DNA from: Sporolactobacillus sp. THM7-4
GTDB taxonomy: Bacteria > Bacillota > Bacilli > Bacillales > Sporolactobacillaceae
Assembly (NCBI RefSeq): GCF_004153165.1
Contig: NZ_SEMD01000012.1
Span: 1-64,000 of the forward strand
Length of the DNA: 64,000 bases
Reading direction: 5' to 3'
In this document: positions 1 to 8,158 of the stretch, one piece after another
Numbering within the stretch: the stretch's first letter is position 1
Layout of the letters: each line of letters starts with the position of its first letter
Notes under the pieces: generated by a model
Database searches by the model: none
Seen by the model: only the letters and a program-made list of their open reading frames with translations
What the model was told of the DNA's origin: nothing
Position numbers and translations under genes: made by a program

Positions 1-127
1 GTGGATTAAGTACTATAATGAGTCTAGGATCAAAGAAAAACTCGGCGGTCAAAGTCCGATTGAATATCGGATTTCAAACACCGAGCAAGTAGCTTAAAAC
101 TATGTCTAACTTTTGGGGTTCACATCA
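1..127 (+). mobile_element. Right end of an IS3-family insertion sequence (partial)
   Basis: The window opens inside an insertion sequence. The C-terminal tail of an OrfB-type DDE transposase ends at 97. At 103-127 follows a terminal inverted repeat beginning TGTCTAACTTTTGGGG and closing in TTCACATCA, the form expected of an IS3-family right end with its CA terminus. The left end, OrfA and most of OrfB lie outside the window, so whether the element is complete cannot be judged. The bases just after 127 (ATA) would be the target duplication if the flank is intact. Confidence 0.75.
2..97 (+). CDS. IS3-family transposase OrfB, C-terminal fragment
   Basis: Read from base 2, the frame gives 31 residues (starting WIKYYNESRIKEKLGG, then QSPIEYR) before TAA at 95-97. 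The pattern YYN..R.K.KL.G.SP.EYR is the typical C-terminal end of the rve integrase domain in IS3/IS150-type transposases. The gene continues leftward beyond the window. The catalytic DDE residues are not visible, so nothing can be said about activity. Confidence 0.75.
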   Translation, partial: WIKYYNESRIKEKLGGQSPIEYRISNTEQVA

Positions 128-197
128 ATACGGGAGAGTTTTTTATTAAACATGAATCCGTCAATCTATAAATAAATGGGTTTCAGACGTAAACCAA

Positions 198-1337
198 TCA
201 GACATGGCTGACACCAGCGAGCAGATCGCGGGCGTCTCTGTATTCGAGGCCGTGTGCTTCGGCAACAGCTTTAAATGTGACGTAACCATCCAGGGTATTC
301 AGACCCTTAAGCAGTGCTTCATCGTCCAGGCATGCCTTGATGTAGCCCTTTCCGGCAATTTTAGCCGCATAAGGAATGGTAACATTCGTCAGTGCAAGAG
401 TTGACGTTCTCGGAACCGCGCCAGGCATGTTGGCCACTGCATAATGAATGACCCCGTGTTTGGTATATGTCGGATGATCATGCGTCGTGCTGTGATCGGA
501 AGTTTCAACAATACCGCCCTGATCAATCGCGACGTCGACAATGACAGAACCTTCCTTCATGCTCTTGACCATTTCTTCGGTAACGAGCTTCGGAGCTTTG
601 GCACCTGGAATCAGGACACATCCGACAACAAGATCCGCATCTTTGACGGCTTCAGCGATGTTATAAGGATTCGACATAACGGTGTTCAGCGATGAGCCGA
701 AGATGTCGTCAAGATCCCGGAGTCTGTCGGCGCTGATATCAAGCAGCGTCACATCGGCTCCGAGCCCGACAGCGATTTTCGCCGCATTTGTTCCGACAAT
801 CCCGCCGCCGACAATTGTGACCTTGCCGCGTGATACCCCCGGGACACCGCCAAGCAGGATACCCTTTCCTTCTCCGTCGCTGAATTTTTCCAGATATTGC
901 GCACCAATTTGTACAGCCATTCTGCCGGCAACTTCACTCATCGGCTGCAGGAGCGGGAGGACATGGTCTGCGCGCTGAACAGTTTCATAGGCAATGGAAA
1001 CCACCTTGTTTGCGACCAGAGCTTTAGTTAATTCGGCACCGGCTGCCGGTGCGAGGTGGAGGTAAGTGAACAGAATCAGCCCTTCATGAAAGAAATGGTA
1101 TTCTTCCGGCTCGGGTTCTTTGACTTTGATCACCATTTCTGCTGACCATGCTTTTTCGGCTGAAGTGATCAGGGCACCTGCTTCTTCATATTGCTGATCG
1201 GAAAAACCGGCACCTGCACCCGCCATCGTTTCCACATAAACCTGATGTCCTTCATGAACAAGGTGATAGGTTCCAGCAGGGGTAATCGCCACACGTCTTT
1301 CATTGTTCTTCAATTCTTTCGGAATACCAATGATCAT
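198..1337 (-). CDS. ald: Alanine dehydrogenase
   Basis: NAD-dependent L-alanine dehydrogenase interconverting L-alanine with pyruvate, ammonium and NADH, used in alanine catabolism and sporulation in Bacillus. The 379-aa length equals the family norm. The N-terminal domain opens [20 protein letters not shown] and carries the substrate-site Lys ([12 protein letters not shown]) and His (YLHLAPAAG). The Rossmann domain has [15 protein letters not shown] at about residues 173-187. A good AGGAGG site precedes the ATG at 1337. It is divergent from a PucR-type regulator, the arrangement seen for ald and adeR in B. subtilis. The short stretch 128-197 downstream shows only a weak GGTTT/AAACC hairpin on the minus strand. 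Confidence 0.96.
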   Translation of the reverse strand: MIIGIPKELKNNERRVAITPAGTYHLVHEGHQVYVETMAGAGAGFSDQQYEEAGALITSAEKAWSAEMVIKVKEPEPEEYHFFHEGLILFTYLHLAPAAGAELTKALVANKVVSIAYETVQRADHVLPLLQPMSEVAGRMAVQIGAQYLEKFSDGEGKGILLGGVPGVSRGKVTIVGGGIVGTNAAKIAVGLGADVTLLDISADRLRDLDDIFGSSLNTVMSNPYNIAEAVKDADLVVGCVLIPGAKAPKLVTEEMVKSMKEGSVIVDVAIDQGGIVETSDHSTTHDHPTYTKHGVIHYAVANMPGAVPRTSTLALTNVTIPYAAKIAGKGYIKACLDDEALLKGLNTLDGYVTFKAVAEAHGLEYRDARDLLAGVSHV

Positions 1338-1640
1338 TTTTCATTCCTCCTGTAAATTAACGAATGGATTTGTCAGCAGAATAATCAGACACCTCTTGTT
1401 CTCATCCTTGACTGAACAGGTCGCTATCCACTTCATCACGTCTCAGCGGTTTTGTAAGATGCGCCATATTCCCTTATTTAATGGGTGTGTGTTATTCTTT
1501 ATTTAAAATAGTACAAATAAAACGATGATATTTCATCTTACATTTCGTCTAATCATTTGATCGTTTACTTGACAATTCCTATCTATGGGAAATAATCTTA
1601 CATTATATGATATAAAATCTATCAAATGGTGGTGATAGAA
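1338..1640. promoter_or_regulatory. Divergent ald/adeR regulatory region
   Basis: About 300 bp between the two divergent starts, AT-rich toward the adeR side and free of credible ORFs. It must carry both promoters and, if the B. subtilis model holds, the AdeR binding site activating ald. On the plus strand TTGACA (1569-1574) is followed after 17-18 bp by ATAATC/TAATCT near 1592-1598, a plausible sigma-A promoter for adeR. No equally good minus-strand promoter is seen for ald, which fits activator dependence. I could not identify a specific operator. Confidence 0.5.
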
Positions 1641-3299
1641 TTGGTTGACGAAATGTCTTTTTGTGTGAAAGATGTGCTTCAGAGGCCTCTTTTCCGGCGG
1701 GCGAAACTGATTGCCGGTAAAAATGGATGGTTTCGGGAAGTGAGATGGGTTCATATTCTGGAAATCACTCATGCGGCACCCTATGTCAGTAAAAATGATC
1801 TGATTCTGACCACCGGACTCTGGTTAAAGCGATCCGTTCATGTCGGACTTGAATATATGAGACAGATTATCGATCATCAGACTGCCGGGCTATGTATCGA
1901 ATTCGGGACGACGATTGATGAAATTCCGGATGAAATGCTCCGGCTCTGCGATCAATATGATTTTCCACTGATTTTGTTCAGGCAGCCGGTCCGGTTTGAA
2001 GAAATTACACAGGATATCCATTCCTTTCTGATTAATCAACACTTTGAACTGCTGAAGAATCTCGAACAATTTTCTCAGAAACAGCAGCAGCTGATTTTGC
2101 AGAGTACAGATATTCCGGCGATTCTCAGGCTTCTGCATACCTATACAGGCGAACAGATTGTTTATCTGTCTGCAGTCGGGCCGAACAAGTATTATCCGGA
2201 CGTACGTCAGGAGACAGCGGACTCTATTAATACCTTTTGCAACAATAAAATGAAAAACTTTGACATGGAACAGGATAATGTCTGGAAAGTGGACGAAAAA
2301 CATTACATACTGATTCGGCCGGTGATTTGTTTCGGGCAGGTTTTCTCATACGTCGGAGTGATCCTGCACCAGTCCAAACCGACCGAGTATATGAACCTTT
2401 TGATTGACTACACGTCGAAAGCCGTGGCAACCGTTCTTCTGCGGACACAATTTTTGGAAGAAAAAATTTTGAGAAACCAGAATGAACTGATTCAGGACAT
2501 TCTAAGCCGGCGGATCGAGAGCGAAGAGCAGGCGAAGATGCGTATGGGACTATCTTCACCAAATGAAGAAAAGTATCTTTTCATCGGCGGGATCATTGAA
2601 TTTGAGCACGATGTCTTAAAAGCAGGACCAGAGCGGATGGAGACGATGAATCAGGATGTTTTGGTATTAATCCGCTCCCTTTTAAAAAAGTACCAGCTTC
2701 ATCATTTAATGATGATGAAAAACAATCAAATCTATCTGCTGTGTGCCAAGGAAAAAATGAGCGGCGAATCTGGCGAATGGCTTAAAGAAAACATCCAGTC
2801 AATGATCGCGGGGCTGAAAAACTTTATTGAAAGTACGCTCGGCGAACTGAATTTTCATGTCGGGTTCGGGAAAACAAGATACCGGTTGCTGGAAACCTGG
2901 AAGAGTTTTAAAGAGGCGTATCAGGTGATTGAGGTCTCACAATCGGTTCCGGCTATGAGACACTGTTTTTTTTATGAAAAAACGGGCATCTACCAGCTGT
3001 TAAAAGCCCTGCCGCAATCATTTCTGATCGCTTTTGTTCAGGACCATCTGGGCAGTCTGATAAAATACGATCAGGATCATCATTTGAATCTGATAAAAAC
3101 GCTGAGTGTCTATTTCAGAAACATGGGATCAAAAGGGGAGACAGCAAAACAACTGTATATCCACCGTCAGACGCTTTATAACCGGCTTGAGAAAATTGCC
3201 GAACTTATCGGAGACGATTATTTTGAACCGCAAAAGCGATATTGTCTGGAAATGGCCCTGCTTGGTCATGAACTGATCCGCTCAGGGTCCACAAAGTGA
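1641..3299 (+). CDS. adeR: PucR-family transcriptional activator, probable AdeR
   Basis: About 552 aa. The N-terminal purine-catabolism (PucR) domain includes LILTTGLWLK and CIEFGTTIDEIPDEM, followed by a variable middle. The C-terminal helix-turn-helix of the CdaR/PucR class lies at about residue 500 (TAKQLYIHRQTLYNRLEKI). In B. subtilis the homologue AdeR activates ald, and here the gene is divergent from ald. The open frame begins with ATG at 1626, but that ATG overlaps the GGTGGTGAT ribosome site. TTG at 1641 or ATG at 1653 is correctly spaced, and I chose 1641. Function is inferred from domain plus position. Confidence 0.82.
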   Translation: MVDEMSFCVKDVLQRPLFRRAKLIAGKNGWFREVRWVHILEITHAAPYVSKNDLILTTGLWLKRSVHVGLEYMRQIIDHQTAGLCIEFGTTIDEIPDEMLRLCDQYDFPLILFRQPVRFEEITQDIHSFLINQHFELLKNLEQFSQKQQQLILQSTDIPAILRLLHTYTGEQIVYLSAVGPNKYYPDVRQETADSINTFCNNKMKNFDMEQDNVWKVDEKHYILIRPVICFGQVFSYVGVILHQSKPTEYMNLLIDYTSKAVATVLLRTQFLEEKILRNQNELIQDILSRRIESEEQAKMRMGLSSPNEEKYLFIGGIIEFEHDVLKAGPERMETMNQDVLVLIRSLLKKYQLHHLMMMKNNQIYLLCAKEKMSGESGEWLKENIQSMIAGLKNFIESTLGELNFHVGFGKTRYRLLETWKSFKEAYQVIEVSQSVPAMRHCFFYEKTGIYQLLKALPQSFLIAFVQDHLGSLIKYDQDHHLNLIKTLSVYFRNMGSKGETAKQLYIHRQTLYNRLEKIAELIGDDYFEPQKRYCLEMALLGHELIRSGSTK

Positions 3300-3425
3300 A
3301 ACTTCGAGCAGTGGGGGTTTTCTTCATCCGCTCAGGGAACAGGCAGAGGAACGAAGATGAGTAGCTTTTCTTTTCTGGATGAACGATCAAGAATCTTATT
3401 TTGGAAGACCGTCATGATCTTTGCG

Positions 3426-3434
3426 TGCTATATT
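3426..3434 (+). promoter_or_regulatory. Extended -10 promoter candidate for moeA
   Basis: TGCTATATT is an extended -10 element (TGnTATAAT type) 141 bp upstream of the moeA ATG. It would start a leader of roughly 130 nt that contains the stem-loop structure at 3486-3528. No strong -35 is visible, as is common with extended -10 promoters. Confidence 0.4.
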
Positions 3435-3485
3435 AATATTAAGGGATGATTGTAAAAATATTAAGAACATTGGATCGCTCGCCGG

Positions 3486-3528
3486 GGCTCTCCCTGGACC
3501 TGAACAGGTCCAGCGAAATCAATGAGCC
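3486..3528 (+). ncRNA. Structured leader of moeA; possible molybdenum-cofactor-type riboswitch
   Basis: Two nested helices precede moeA. The outer helix is GGCTC (3486-3490) with GAGCC (3524-3528). The inner helix is CTGGACC (3494-3500) with GGTCCAG (3507-3513) around TGAACA. An asymmetric internal loop has TCC on one side and CGAAATCAAT on the other. The arrangement is not a terminator, since no U-tract follows. It sits in the 5' leader of a molybdenum-cofactor operon, so a Moco-sensing RNA is the obvious hypothesis, but I cannot match it to the known motif with certainty. The surrounding gap 3300-3574 also has a 12-nt direct repeat (ATCCGCTCAGGG at 3276 and 3326) and no gene. Confidence 0.35.
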
Positions 3529-3574
3529 TGTTTCTAATGATAAAATCGTTTATACGAGGATGTGGTGACTGATA

Positions 3575-4828
3575 ATGATACGAACCCGTAAGCCCATTTC
3601 AATAAAAGAAGCTGTCAATTTGGTGTTAGAGGCTGCGCCTTCATTATCTATTGAAAACATTAACCTTGAAAACAGCTTCGGGCGGGTGCTGGCTGACGAT
3701 CTGTATGCCCCGCGACCAATCCCATGGTATTCCCGCTCGCCATATGATGGTTATGCGGTTTTTTCGGCCAGCACTGAAAAAGCCCGGGGCGGCCACGCTG
3801 TTTCTCTGGAAGTTGTTGAATCCGATGAAAAAGCATCTCTTCAGACTGGTCAGGCTGTAAAAGTCATGACCGGGTCGCCGCTGCCGAAGGGGGCTGACGC
3901 CGTTATCATGAACGAACTGGTCAGAGTAGAAGAGAGGGCGGGAAGGAAATACATTCAAATCAAACGACGGTTATCTGAAGGTGAAAACGTCAGTCAGATT
4001 GGCGAAGATATTCAGAAAGGACAATTACTTGTCCAGAAAGGAACCATCATCAATCCTGGTGTTATGGCTGTACTGGCAGCTTTTGGATGGACACATGTTT
4101 CCACCGCGCGTAAGCCCAGGGTTGGTATTATCGCAGCAGGGGACCATTTATCCGATCCTGATGAACCTTTTCAGCCGGGACAGGTTCGTGATAGTAATAC
4201 ATATATGTTGATGGCCCAATGCAGCAGGGGTCAGGCGGAGGCATACAATTACGGCCGGATCGCAGGCAGCGTTGACCATGCTGTGAACAAGATCACGGAT
4301 GCTTTAGAGAATGTTGATTTATTAGTAACGACTGGGGGTGTATCTGTCGGCGATGATGATATCATGCAGCGTATTTATGAAGAGTTAGAAGCCACTGTGC
4401 TTTTTAACAAGATTGCGATGCGCCCGGGAAGCGTCACATCTGCCGCCGTCGCCCATGGAAAACTGCTTATCGGGCTTTCGGGAAATCCTTCAGCGTGTTA
4501 TGCCGGTTTCGAGCTCCTGGCCAGACCGGTGATCAGAATGATGCTTGGCCTGCCGAAGCCTTATCTGAGACGGGTCCCGGCCATTTTACGTACCGACTTT
4601 CTAAAACCGAGTCCGGTTACGCGGTTTGTTCGTGGACGGCTTTTTATCCGGAATGGAAAGGTGTATACCGAACCTTCCGGAAAGGATAAATCGAACATGA
4701 TTTCCTCTCTTCCAAAAGCCAATAGTTTAATTGTTTTGCCCGCCGGGACGAAGGGGTGCACGGCCGGAAGCCTGGTAGACGCTCTCATATTGGAAGACGG
4801 TGAATGGAGCGGACAGGAATGGGAATAG
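3575..4828 (+). CDS. moeA: Molybdopterin molybdenumtransferase MoeA (copy 1)
   Basis: Inserts molybdate into adenylylated molybdopterin to give Mo-molybdopterin. The 417-aa length is normal. Domain order is the MoeA N-terminal region (SPYDGYAVF, VMTGSPLPKGADAVI), the MoCF-binding domain (LVTTGGVSVGDDD, FNKIAMRPGSV, IGLSGNPSACY), and the C-terminal beta-barrel domain (TRFVRGRLF, MISSLPKANSLIVLP). ATG at 3575 has GTGGTGA six bases upstream. It is the first gene of moeA-mobA-mobB, with mobA starting about 50 bp after its stop. A second moeA lies at 18109-19371 in the same island. Confidence 0.95.
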   Translation: MIRTRKPISIKEAVNLVLEAAPSLSIENINLENSFGRVLADDLYAPRPIPWYSRSPYDGYAVFSASTEKARGGHAVSLEVVESDEKASLQTGQAVKVMTGSPLPKGADAVIMNELVRVEERAGRKYIQIKRRLSEGENVSQIGEDIQKGQLLVQKGTIINPGVMAVLAAFGWTHVSTARKPRVGIIAAGDHLSDPDEPFQPGQVRDSNTYMLMAQCSRGQAEAYNYGRIAGSVDHAVNKITDALENVDLLVTTGGVSVGDDDIMQRIYEELEATVLFNKIAMRPGSVTSAAVAHGKLLIGLSGNPSACYAGFELLARPVIRMMLGLPKPYLRRVPAILRTDFLKPSPVTRFVRGRLFIRNGKVYTEPSGKDKSNMISSLPKANSLIVLPAGTKGCTAGSLVDALILEDGEWSGQEWE

Positions 4829-4880
4829 ATGCCTTCAAGAGCTACCGTCGAACTGTCTGGCTGCCTGTCCGGAGGCCGTC

Positions 4881-5510
4881 ATGCTGGTAAATCAAAGACA
4901 AATAACGGGCATTATTCTGGCCGGCGGGCGTTCGCGCCGATTTGGTGCGCCCAAGGCTATGGCCTTCTGGCGGGGCTGCCGGCTGATTGATTATTCGATC
5001 CGTGCCCTTCAGCCTGTCCTTCATGAACTCATCATTGTCAGCCATCTTCCTCAGCTGCATCAACTGAAAAACGTCCGTGTCATCACGGATGAACAGGCAC
5101 ATGAAGGACAAGGCCCGCTTTCGGGTATACGTTCCGCGATGGAATGCGTGAACACGCCGTGGGTTTTTGTTCTTCCGTGTGACATGCCTTTGTTCACGGC
5201 AAAAGATGCTCGAAAGCTGATTCAGAGAGTCGGGGAAGAGCCTCTTCCGGAAGCGATTGTCCCACTGATCTACGGCAGAGCGCAGCCACTTTGTGCCCTT
5301 TACCATCATCCTGAAGTGAAAGAAAAGATTGACCGGCAGCTGGCAGCGGGTAAAAAGAGCATGATGGATTTGCTCAAACAATGTAATGTGAAGTATGTTA
5401 CGGAGACAGCGCTGTCCATTGATCCGGCCGCATTTTTAAACGTCAATACGCGAGACGACTATCATCATTTGCTTCAGTTAAATAAAGATCAGTCACTCAC
5501 TGATCAGTAA
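4881..5510 (+). CDS. mobA: Molybdenum cofactor guanylyltransferase
   Basis: Transfers GMP from GTP to Mo-molybdopterin, giving the guanine-dinucleotide cofactor used by nitrate reductases of the NasC type. The nucleotidyltransferase signature GIILAGGRSRRFGAPKA is near the N terminus. The metal-binding region is FVLPCDMPLF, with GQGPLSGI before it. The frame is open from 4800, overlapping moeA, but ATG 4881 has GGAGG exactly five bases upstream and starts right before the conserved domain. This gives about 209 aa, the usual size. It is co-transcribed with moeA and mobB. Confidence 0.93.
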   Translation: MLVNQRQITGIILAGGRSRRFGAPKAMAFWRGCRLIDYSIRALQPVLHELIIVSHLPQLHQLKNVRVITDEQAHEGQGPLSGIRSAMECVNTPWVFVLPCDMPLFTAKDARKLIQRVGEEPLPEAIVPLIYGRAQPLCALYHHPEVKEKIDRQLAAGKKSMMDLLKQCNVKYVTETALSIDPAAFLNVNTRDDYHHLLQLNKDQSLTDQ

Positions 5511-5537
5511 GCAGCAAGAGATCTCTCGATAAGGGGG

Positions 5538-6044
5538 TTGAGCAGTCTGGGTAAGAAACCGTGTATCTTACAAATTGTCGGTTATCAAAACAGCGGAAAA
5601 ACGACAGCGGCTGGAAACATTATCCGATATTTAACGCAAAGAGGCTATAAGGTCGGTTCGTTTAAGCATCACGGACACGGGGGGACGCCGCGGCTTCCGG
5701 AAGATAAGGATTCGACCCGCTTACTTGAAGCCGGAGCGGTACTCTCCGGCGTGTCGGGTGGCGGTGTGTTCGCCTTGAGCACGAGTCTTCCACTGAACTG
5801 GATAGATCTATGCCGATGGCTGGACATAGATGTTCTCCTGATTGAAGGTTATAAACAGAAAGACTATGATAAAATCGTTTGTATCCGGGGTCGTGACGAG
5901 ATCGATCTTTTAAAAAAACTGTCCCATGTTGAAGCAATTGTCTCATGGATCCCGCTCCCTGATGAAAAAAATGTGTTCTCGATTGATGATCGCCGTTACT
6001 GTGAATGGGTAGCCCGGTACATTGAAAATAAAAGAAAAGGGTAA
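5538..6044 (+). CDS. mobB: Molybdopterin-guanine dinucleotide biosynthesis adaptor MobB
   Basis: GTP-binding accessory protein of cofactor guanylylation. The P-loop at the N terminus reads VGYQNSGKTTAAGNII, followed by VGSFKHHGHGG, DKDSTRLLEAGA and DVLLIEGYKQ, all typical of MobB. At 168 aa it has family length. The start is uncertain: TTG at 5538 directly abuts AAGGGGG, so the ribosome may prefer the non-standard CTG nine bases downstream. It is the last gene of the moeA-mobA-mobB unit and converges on hmp across a bidirectional terminator. Confidence 0.9.
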   Translation: MSSLGKKPCILQIVGYQNSGKTTAAGNIIRYLTQRGYKVGSFKHHGHGGTPRLPEDKDSTRLLEAGAVLSGVSGGGVFALSTSLPLNWIDLCRWLDIDVLLIEGYKQKDYDKIVCIRGRDEIDLLKKLSHVEAIVSWIPLPDEKNVFSIDDRRYCEWVARYIENKRKG

Positions 6045-6078
6045 AAACGTCCTGCCGAAGTGGCAGACGCGTTTACCC
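6039..6078. terminator. Bidirectional terminator between mobB and hmp
   Basis: A nearly continuous inverted repeat from GGGTAAAAACGTC to GCGTTTACCC encloses the perfect stem CTGCC-GAAGT-GGCAG. A/T-rich arm ends on both sides suit termination of both converging operons. It overlaps the last codon and stop of mobB. Confidence 0.65.
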
Positions 6079-6098
6079 TGACCAGATCTGCTGAATGT

Positions 6099-7304
6099 TC
6101 AGGCCATAAGTGCTCCCTTTGGCCCGAAAAATTCATAGTGTACCTGAGAGTCCGGCACATTCCATGATTTTAAGACAGTATAGATAAACTTCATAAAAGG
6201 CAGCGGCCCGCAAAAATAATAGTCGGCATCTGTTGTTTGAATGACGTGTTTCAGCCAGTCCTCGTCAATACGCCCCCGTTTTTGGATGTCCCCGTTTCGG
6301 CTGACATTCTGAGACAGCGCATAGTATGCGTCAAGACGACCTTCCGCACGGTCGATGATTTCTTTTATTTCGTCAAAAAAGGCTAGTTTTCCAGGATCTT
6401 TTGCCGAATGAATCCAGGTTATGTTTTTATGAGGGTCATGATTCACCAGGTGTTTGACCATGGCGATTAACGGAGTCTGACCGATTCCGCCGCTGATAAA
6501 AACGACAGGTTTTTGGGATGGACGGAGAGAAAAATCACCGGCTGGAGCGCTCACCTCAAGGATATCTCCCTGTCTTAACTGATTATGCAGGTAGTTTGAC
6601 ACTAACCCTTCAGGCTGATTGCCTCTTCCTTCTTCTCGCTTGACACTGATTCGGAAATAATGACCGCCCGGGGCATCTGAAAGACTATACTGGCGAATCT
6701 GGGTATATGGGGTGTTCGGCACACGGACTTTAATGCTGATGTACTGCCCGGGGTAATAATCGGGAAGCAGTCCTTCTGATTTTGGGCTTAAATAAAATGA
6801 CTTGACAATGTCGCTCTCTTGCACGATTTTCTCGACAGTAAAAGGCGCAAACCCTTTCCATCCGCCCTTTTTGATCATGTTCTCTCTCAATCCGTTCTCC
6901 ACTGAAATGAAGATATCGGCGATTTCCCCGTAAGCCTGAGCCCATGCCTGAAGAAGTTCGTCAGTCGCGCCTTCCTTTAACACATACTTAATCGCCCACA
7001 GCAGATTTTCACCAACAATAGGGTACTGATCAGGCTTGATGCCGATGCTGCGATGTTTTTCCGCGACCTCTTTTACTGCTGGTAACAGGGTGTCCAGACG
7101 ATCAATATATTTGGCCGCCTGATAAACCATCGTCGCCAGGGCTCGAGGCTGTCTCAGATTCTTCTGGTTCGTCCTGTTAAAAATGTTCTTCAGCTCAGGG
7201 TGTGTCTCCAGCAGGTGATGATAAAAAGCGATCACAATTTCTTCACCCTTACTCTCCAGGACAGGAACGGAAGACTTAATGACACGAATCGTCTCTTTAT
7301 TCAT
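6099..7304 (-). CDS. hmp: Flavohemoprotein, nitric oxide dioxygenase
   Basis: Converts NO with O2 and NAD(P)H to nitrate, protecting against NO formed during nitrite metabolism. The 401-aa protein has a globin domain at about 1-140 (VAEKHRSIGIKPDQYPIVGE with the proximal His), an FAD domain (YYPGQYISIKV, RQYSLSD), and an NAD domain (VFISGGIGQTPLIAM, YYFCGPLPFMK). The start has AAGGGG upstream. A 25-bp NsrR-type dyad overlaps its promoter. It is transcribed away from nsrR's terminator, so the two are likely separate units. Its placement beside nitrate and nitrite reductase genes fits handling of NO as a by-product. Confidence 0.95.
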   Translation of the reverse strand: MNKETIRVIKSSVPVLESKGEEIVIAFYHHLLETHPELKNIFNRTNQKNLRQPRALATMVYQAAKYIDRLDTLLPAVKEVAEKHRSIGIKPDQYPIVGENLLWAIKYVLKEGATDELLQAWAQAYGEIADIFISVENGLRENMIKKGGWKGFAPFTVEKIVQESDIVKSFYLSPKSEGLLPDYYPGQYISIKVRVPNTPYTQIRQYSLSDAPGGHYFRISVKREEGRGNQPEGLVSNYLHNQLRQGDILEVSAPAGDFSLRPSQKPVVFISGGIGQTPLIAMVKHLVNHDPHKNITWIHSAKDPGKLAFFDEIKEIIDRAEGRLDAYYALSQNVSRNGDIQKRGRIDEDWLKHVIQTTDADYYFCGPLPFMKFIYTVLKSWNVPDSQVHYEFFGPKGALMA

Positions 7305-7341
7305 ACATCAATCCCCTTCTTTCTTCATCTGATTCAAAATG

Positions 7342-7366
7342 AAAGATATATTTAAAATACATCTTT
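7342..7366 (-). promoter_or_regulatory. NsrR operator upstream of hmp
   Basis: A 25-bp dyad has 12-bp arms (AAAGATATATTT and AAATACATCTTT) around one base, with a single arm mismatch. It shares 19 of 25 positions with the dyad at 8134-8158 before nirB. It lies between hmp and nsrR and overlaps the -10 of the hmp promoter, the position expected for repression. B. subtilis NsrR is known to control hmp and the nitrite reductase operon through AT-rich dyads. Confidence 0.75.
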
Positions 7367-7381
7367 AAAATGATTTGTCAA
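7354..7381 (-). promoter_or_regulatory. hmp promoter
   Basis: On the minus strand TTGACA (complement of 7376-7381) is followed after 16 bp by TATTTT (complement of 7354-7359). The NsrR dyad covers the -10 element. The transcript would have a leader of about 40-50 nt before the hmp ATG. Confidence 0.5.
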
Positions 7382-7424
7382 GAAAATTTTGATTGAAAGT
7401 TCTGAATAGAAAGTCCGGGAAAGT

Positions 7425-7452
7425 AAAAAAAATACCGATAGAAACCTATCGG
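7425..7452 (-). terminator. Rho-independent terminator of nsrR
   Basis: Minus-strand hairpin CCGATAG-GTTT-CTATCGG is followed by TATTTTTTTT. It lies 37 bp beyond the nsrR stop and separates nsrR from hmp. Confidence 0.85.
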
Positions 7453-7488
7453 AAGAAGTCCTGAAAGATAATCCTTTTATTTGAAGAC

Positions 7489-7926
7489 TCAGTCAATATT
7501 CAGCAACTCGGACAGCTTTCTCCTGTTATTCAGAAAATCGCTCAGTCGGTAGCTGTCCAGAACGGAGAAGAAGGCGCCGAGCGCTTCACCAAGAGCCCGC
7601 TTTAATCCGCAGGAAGGAGAAATCACACATCCGTCAGAACCCGGGCAAAAACATTTCACGAGGTAAAAATCATCCTCCATTTTTCGGATGACCTTTCCAA
7701 TCACAATGTCTTTCGGATCTTTTGCCAGACGAAGACCTCCATTTCGTCCCCGCACGGTTTCTATATAACCGAGCTTTCCCAATGTATGAATAATTTTCAT
7801 TAAATGATTTTTTGAAATCGAGTAGGCATCCGCAATTTCCTGTATCCGGGTTCTCTCAGATGTCTCTTTAGACGCAAGAAAGAGCAGTACGCGCAGTGAA
7901 TAGTCTGTGTAAAGGGTTAATCTCAT
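7489..7926 (-). CDS. nsrR: Rrf2-family NO-sensing repressor NsrR
   Basis: Iron-sulfur-cluster regulator that releases DNA on exposure to NO. About 145 aa. The Rrf2 winged helix opens MRLTLYTDYSLRVLLFLA, followed by ISKNHLMKIIHTLGKLGYI and GRNGGLRLA. The cluster Cys residues of NsrR are in VKCFCPGSDGCVISPSCGL. I chose ATG at 7926 because AAAGGTGAG is correctly spaced; an upstream in-frame GTG at 7935 sits inside that site. It is adjacent to hmp and nirB, the two targets best known for B. subtilis NsrR, each of which here has a matching dyad. An IscR or CymR identity is less likely given the Cys pattern and context. Confidence 0.9.
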   Translation of the reverse strand: MRLTLYTDYSLRVLLFLASKETSERTRIQEIADAYSISKNHLMKIIHTLGKLGYIETVRGRNGGLRLAKDPKDIVIGKVIRKMEDDFYLVKCFCPGSDGCVISPSCGLKRALGEALGAFFSVLDSYRLSDFLNNRRKLSELLNID

Positions 7927-8118
7927 TATTCTCACCTTTCTATCATGTCATACTATTTTACCATAAATCCGGTGTTCAGGAACGACGGAGGATTGCACGG
8001 ATCACGTTGAAACGGAAATTGAACGTCTTGTCAAAATGTTCCGGTGGCGACAAAAACTTATTTTCATCTCAGGGGAAGAAAAACGTACCGATCGGTGTCA
8101 TGTTTTTTAACAAATTTA

Positions 8119-8146
8119 TTGAAATTTTAAATCAAACATGTATAAT
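8119..8146 (+). promoter_or_regulatory. nirB operon promoter
   Basis: TTGAAA (8119-8124), a 16-bp spacer, then a perfect TATAAT (8141-8146). The NsrR-type dyad at 8134-8158 covers the -10 and the start point. An outer inverted repeat, TTATTGAA (8116-8123) with TTCAATAA (8164-8171), brackets the whole element. The rest of the gap 7927-8207 shows no gene. Confidence 0.65.
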
Positions 8147-8158
8147 AAATACATGTTT
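8134..8158 (+). promoter_or_regulatory. NsrR-type operator upstream of nirB
   Basis: Perfect 10-bp arms AAACATGTAT and ATACATGTTT lie around AATAA. It has the same 25-bp total length and most of the same bases as the hmp operator, giving a local consensus AAANATNTATN5ATACATNTTT. It overlaps the nirB -10 box, so repression by promoter occlusion is the likely mechanism. Confidence 0.72.

Noticed and set aside
682-978. 98-codon plus-strand frame inside ald
   Set aside because: Antisense shadow of alanine dehydrogenase with biased composition.
1626-1640. ATG 1626 as adeR start
   Set aside because: It overlaps the GGTGGTGAT ribosome site; TTG 1641 is correctly spaced.
4800-4880. mobA starting at ATG 4800 inside moeA
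   Set aside because: No ribosome site there and the extra residues are not family-like; GGAGG points to ATG 4881.
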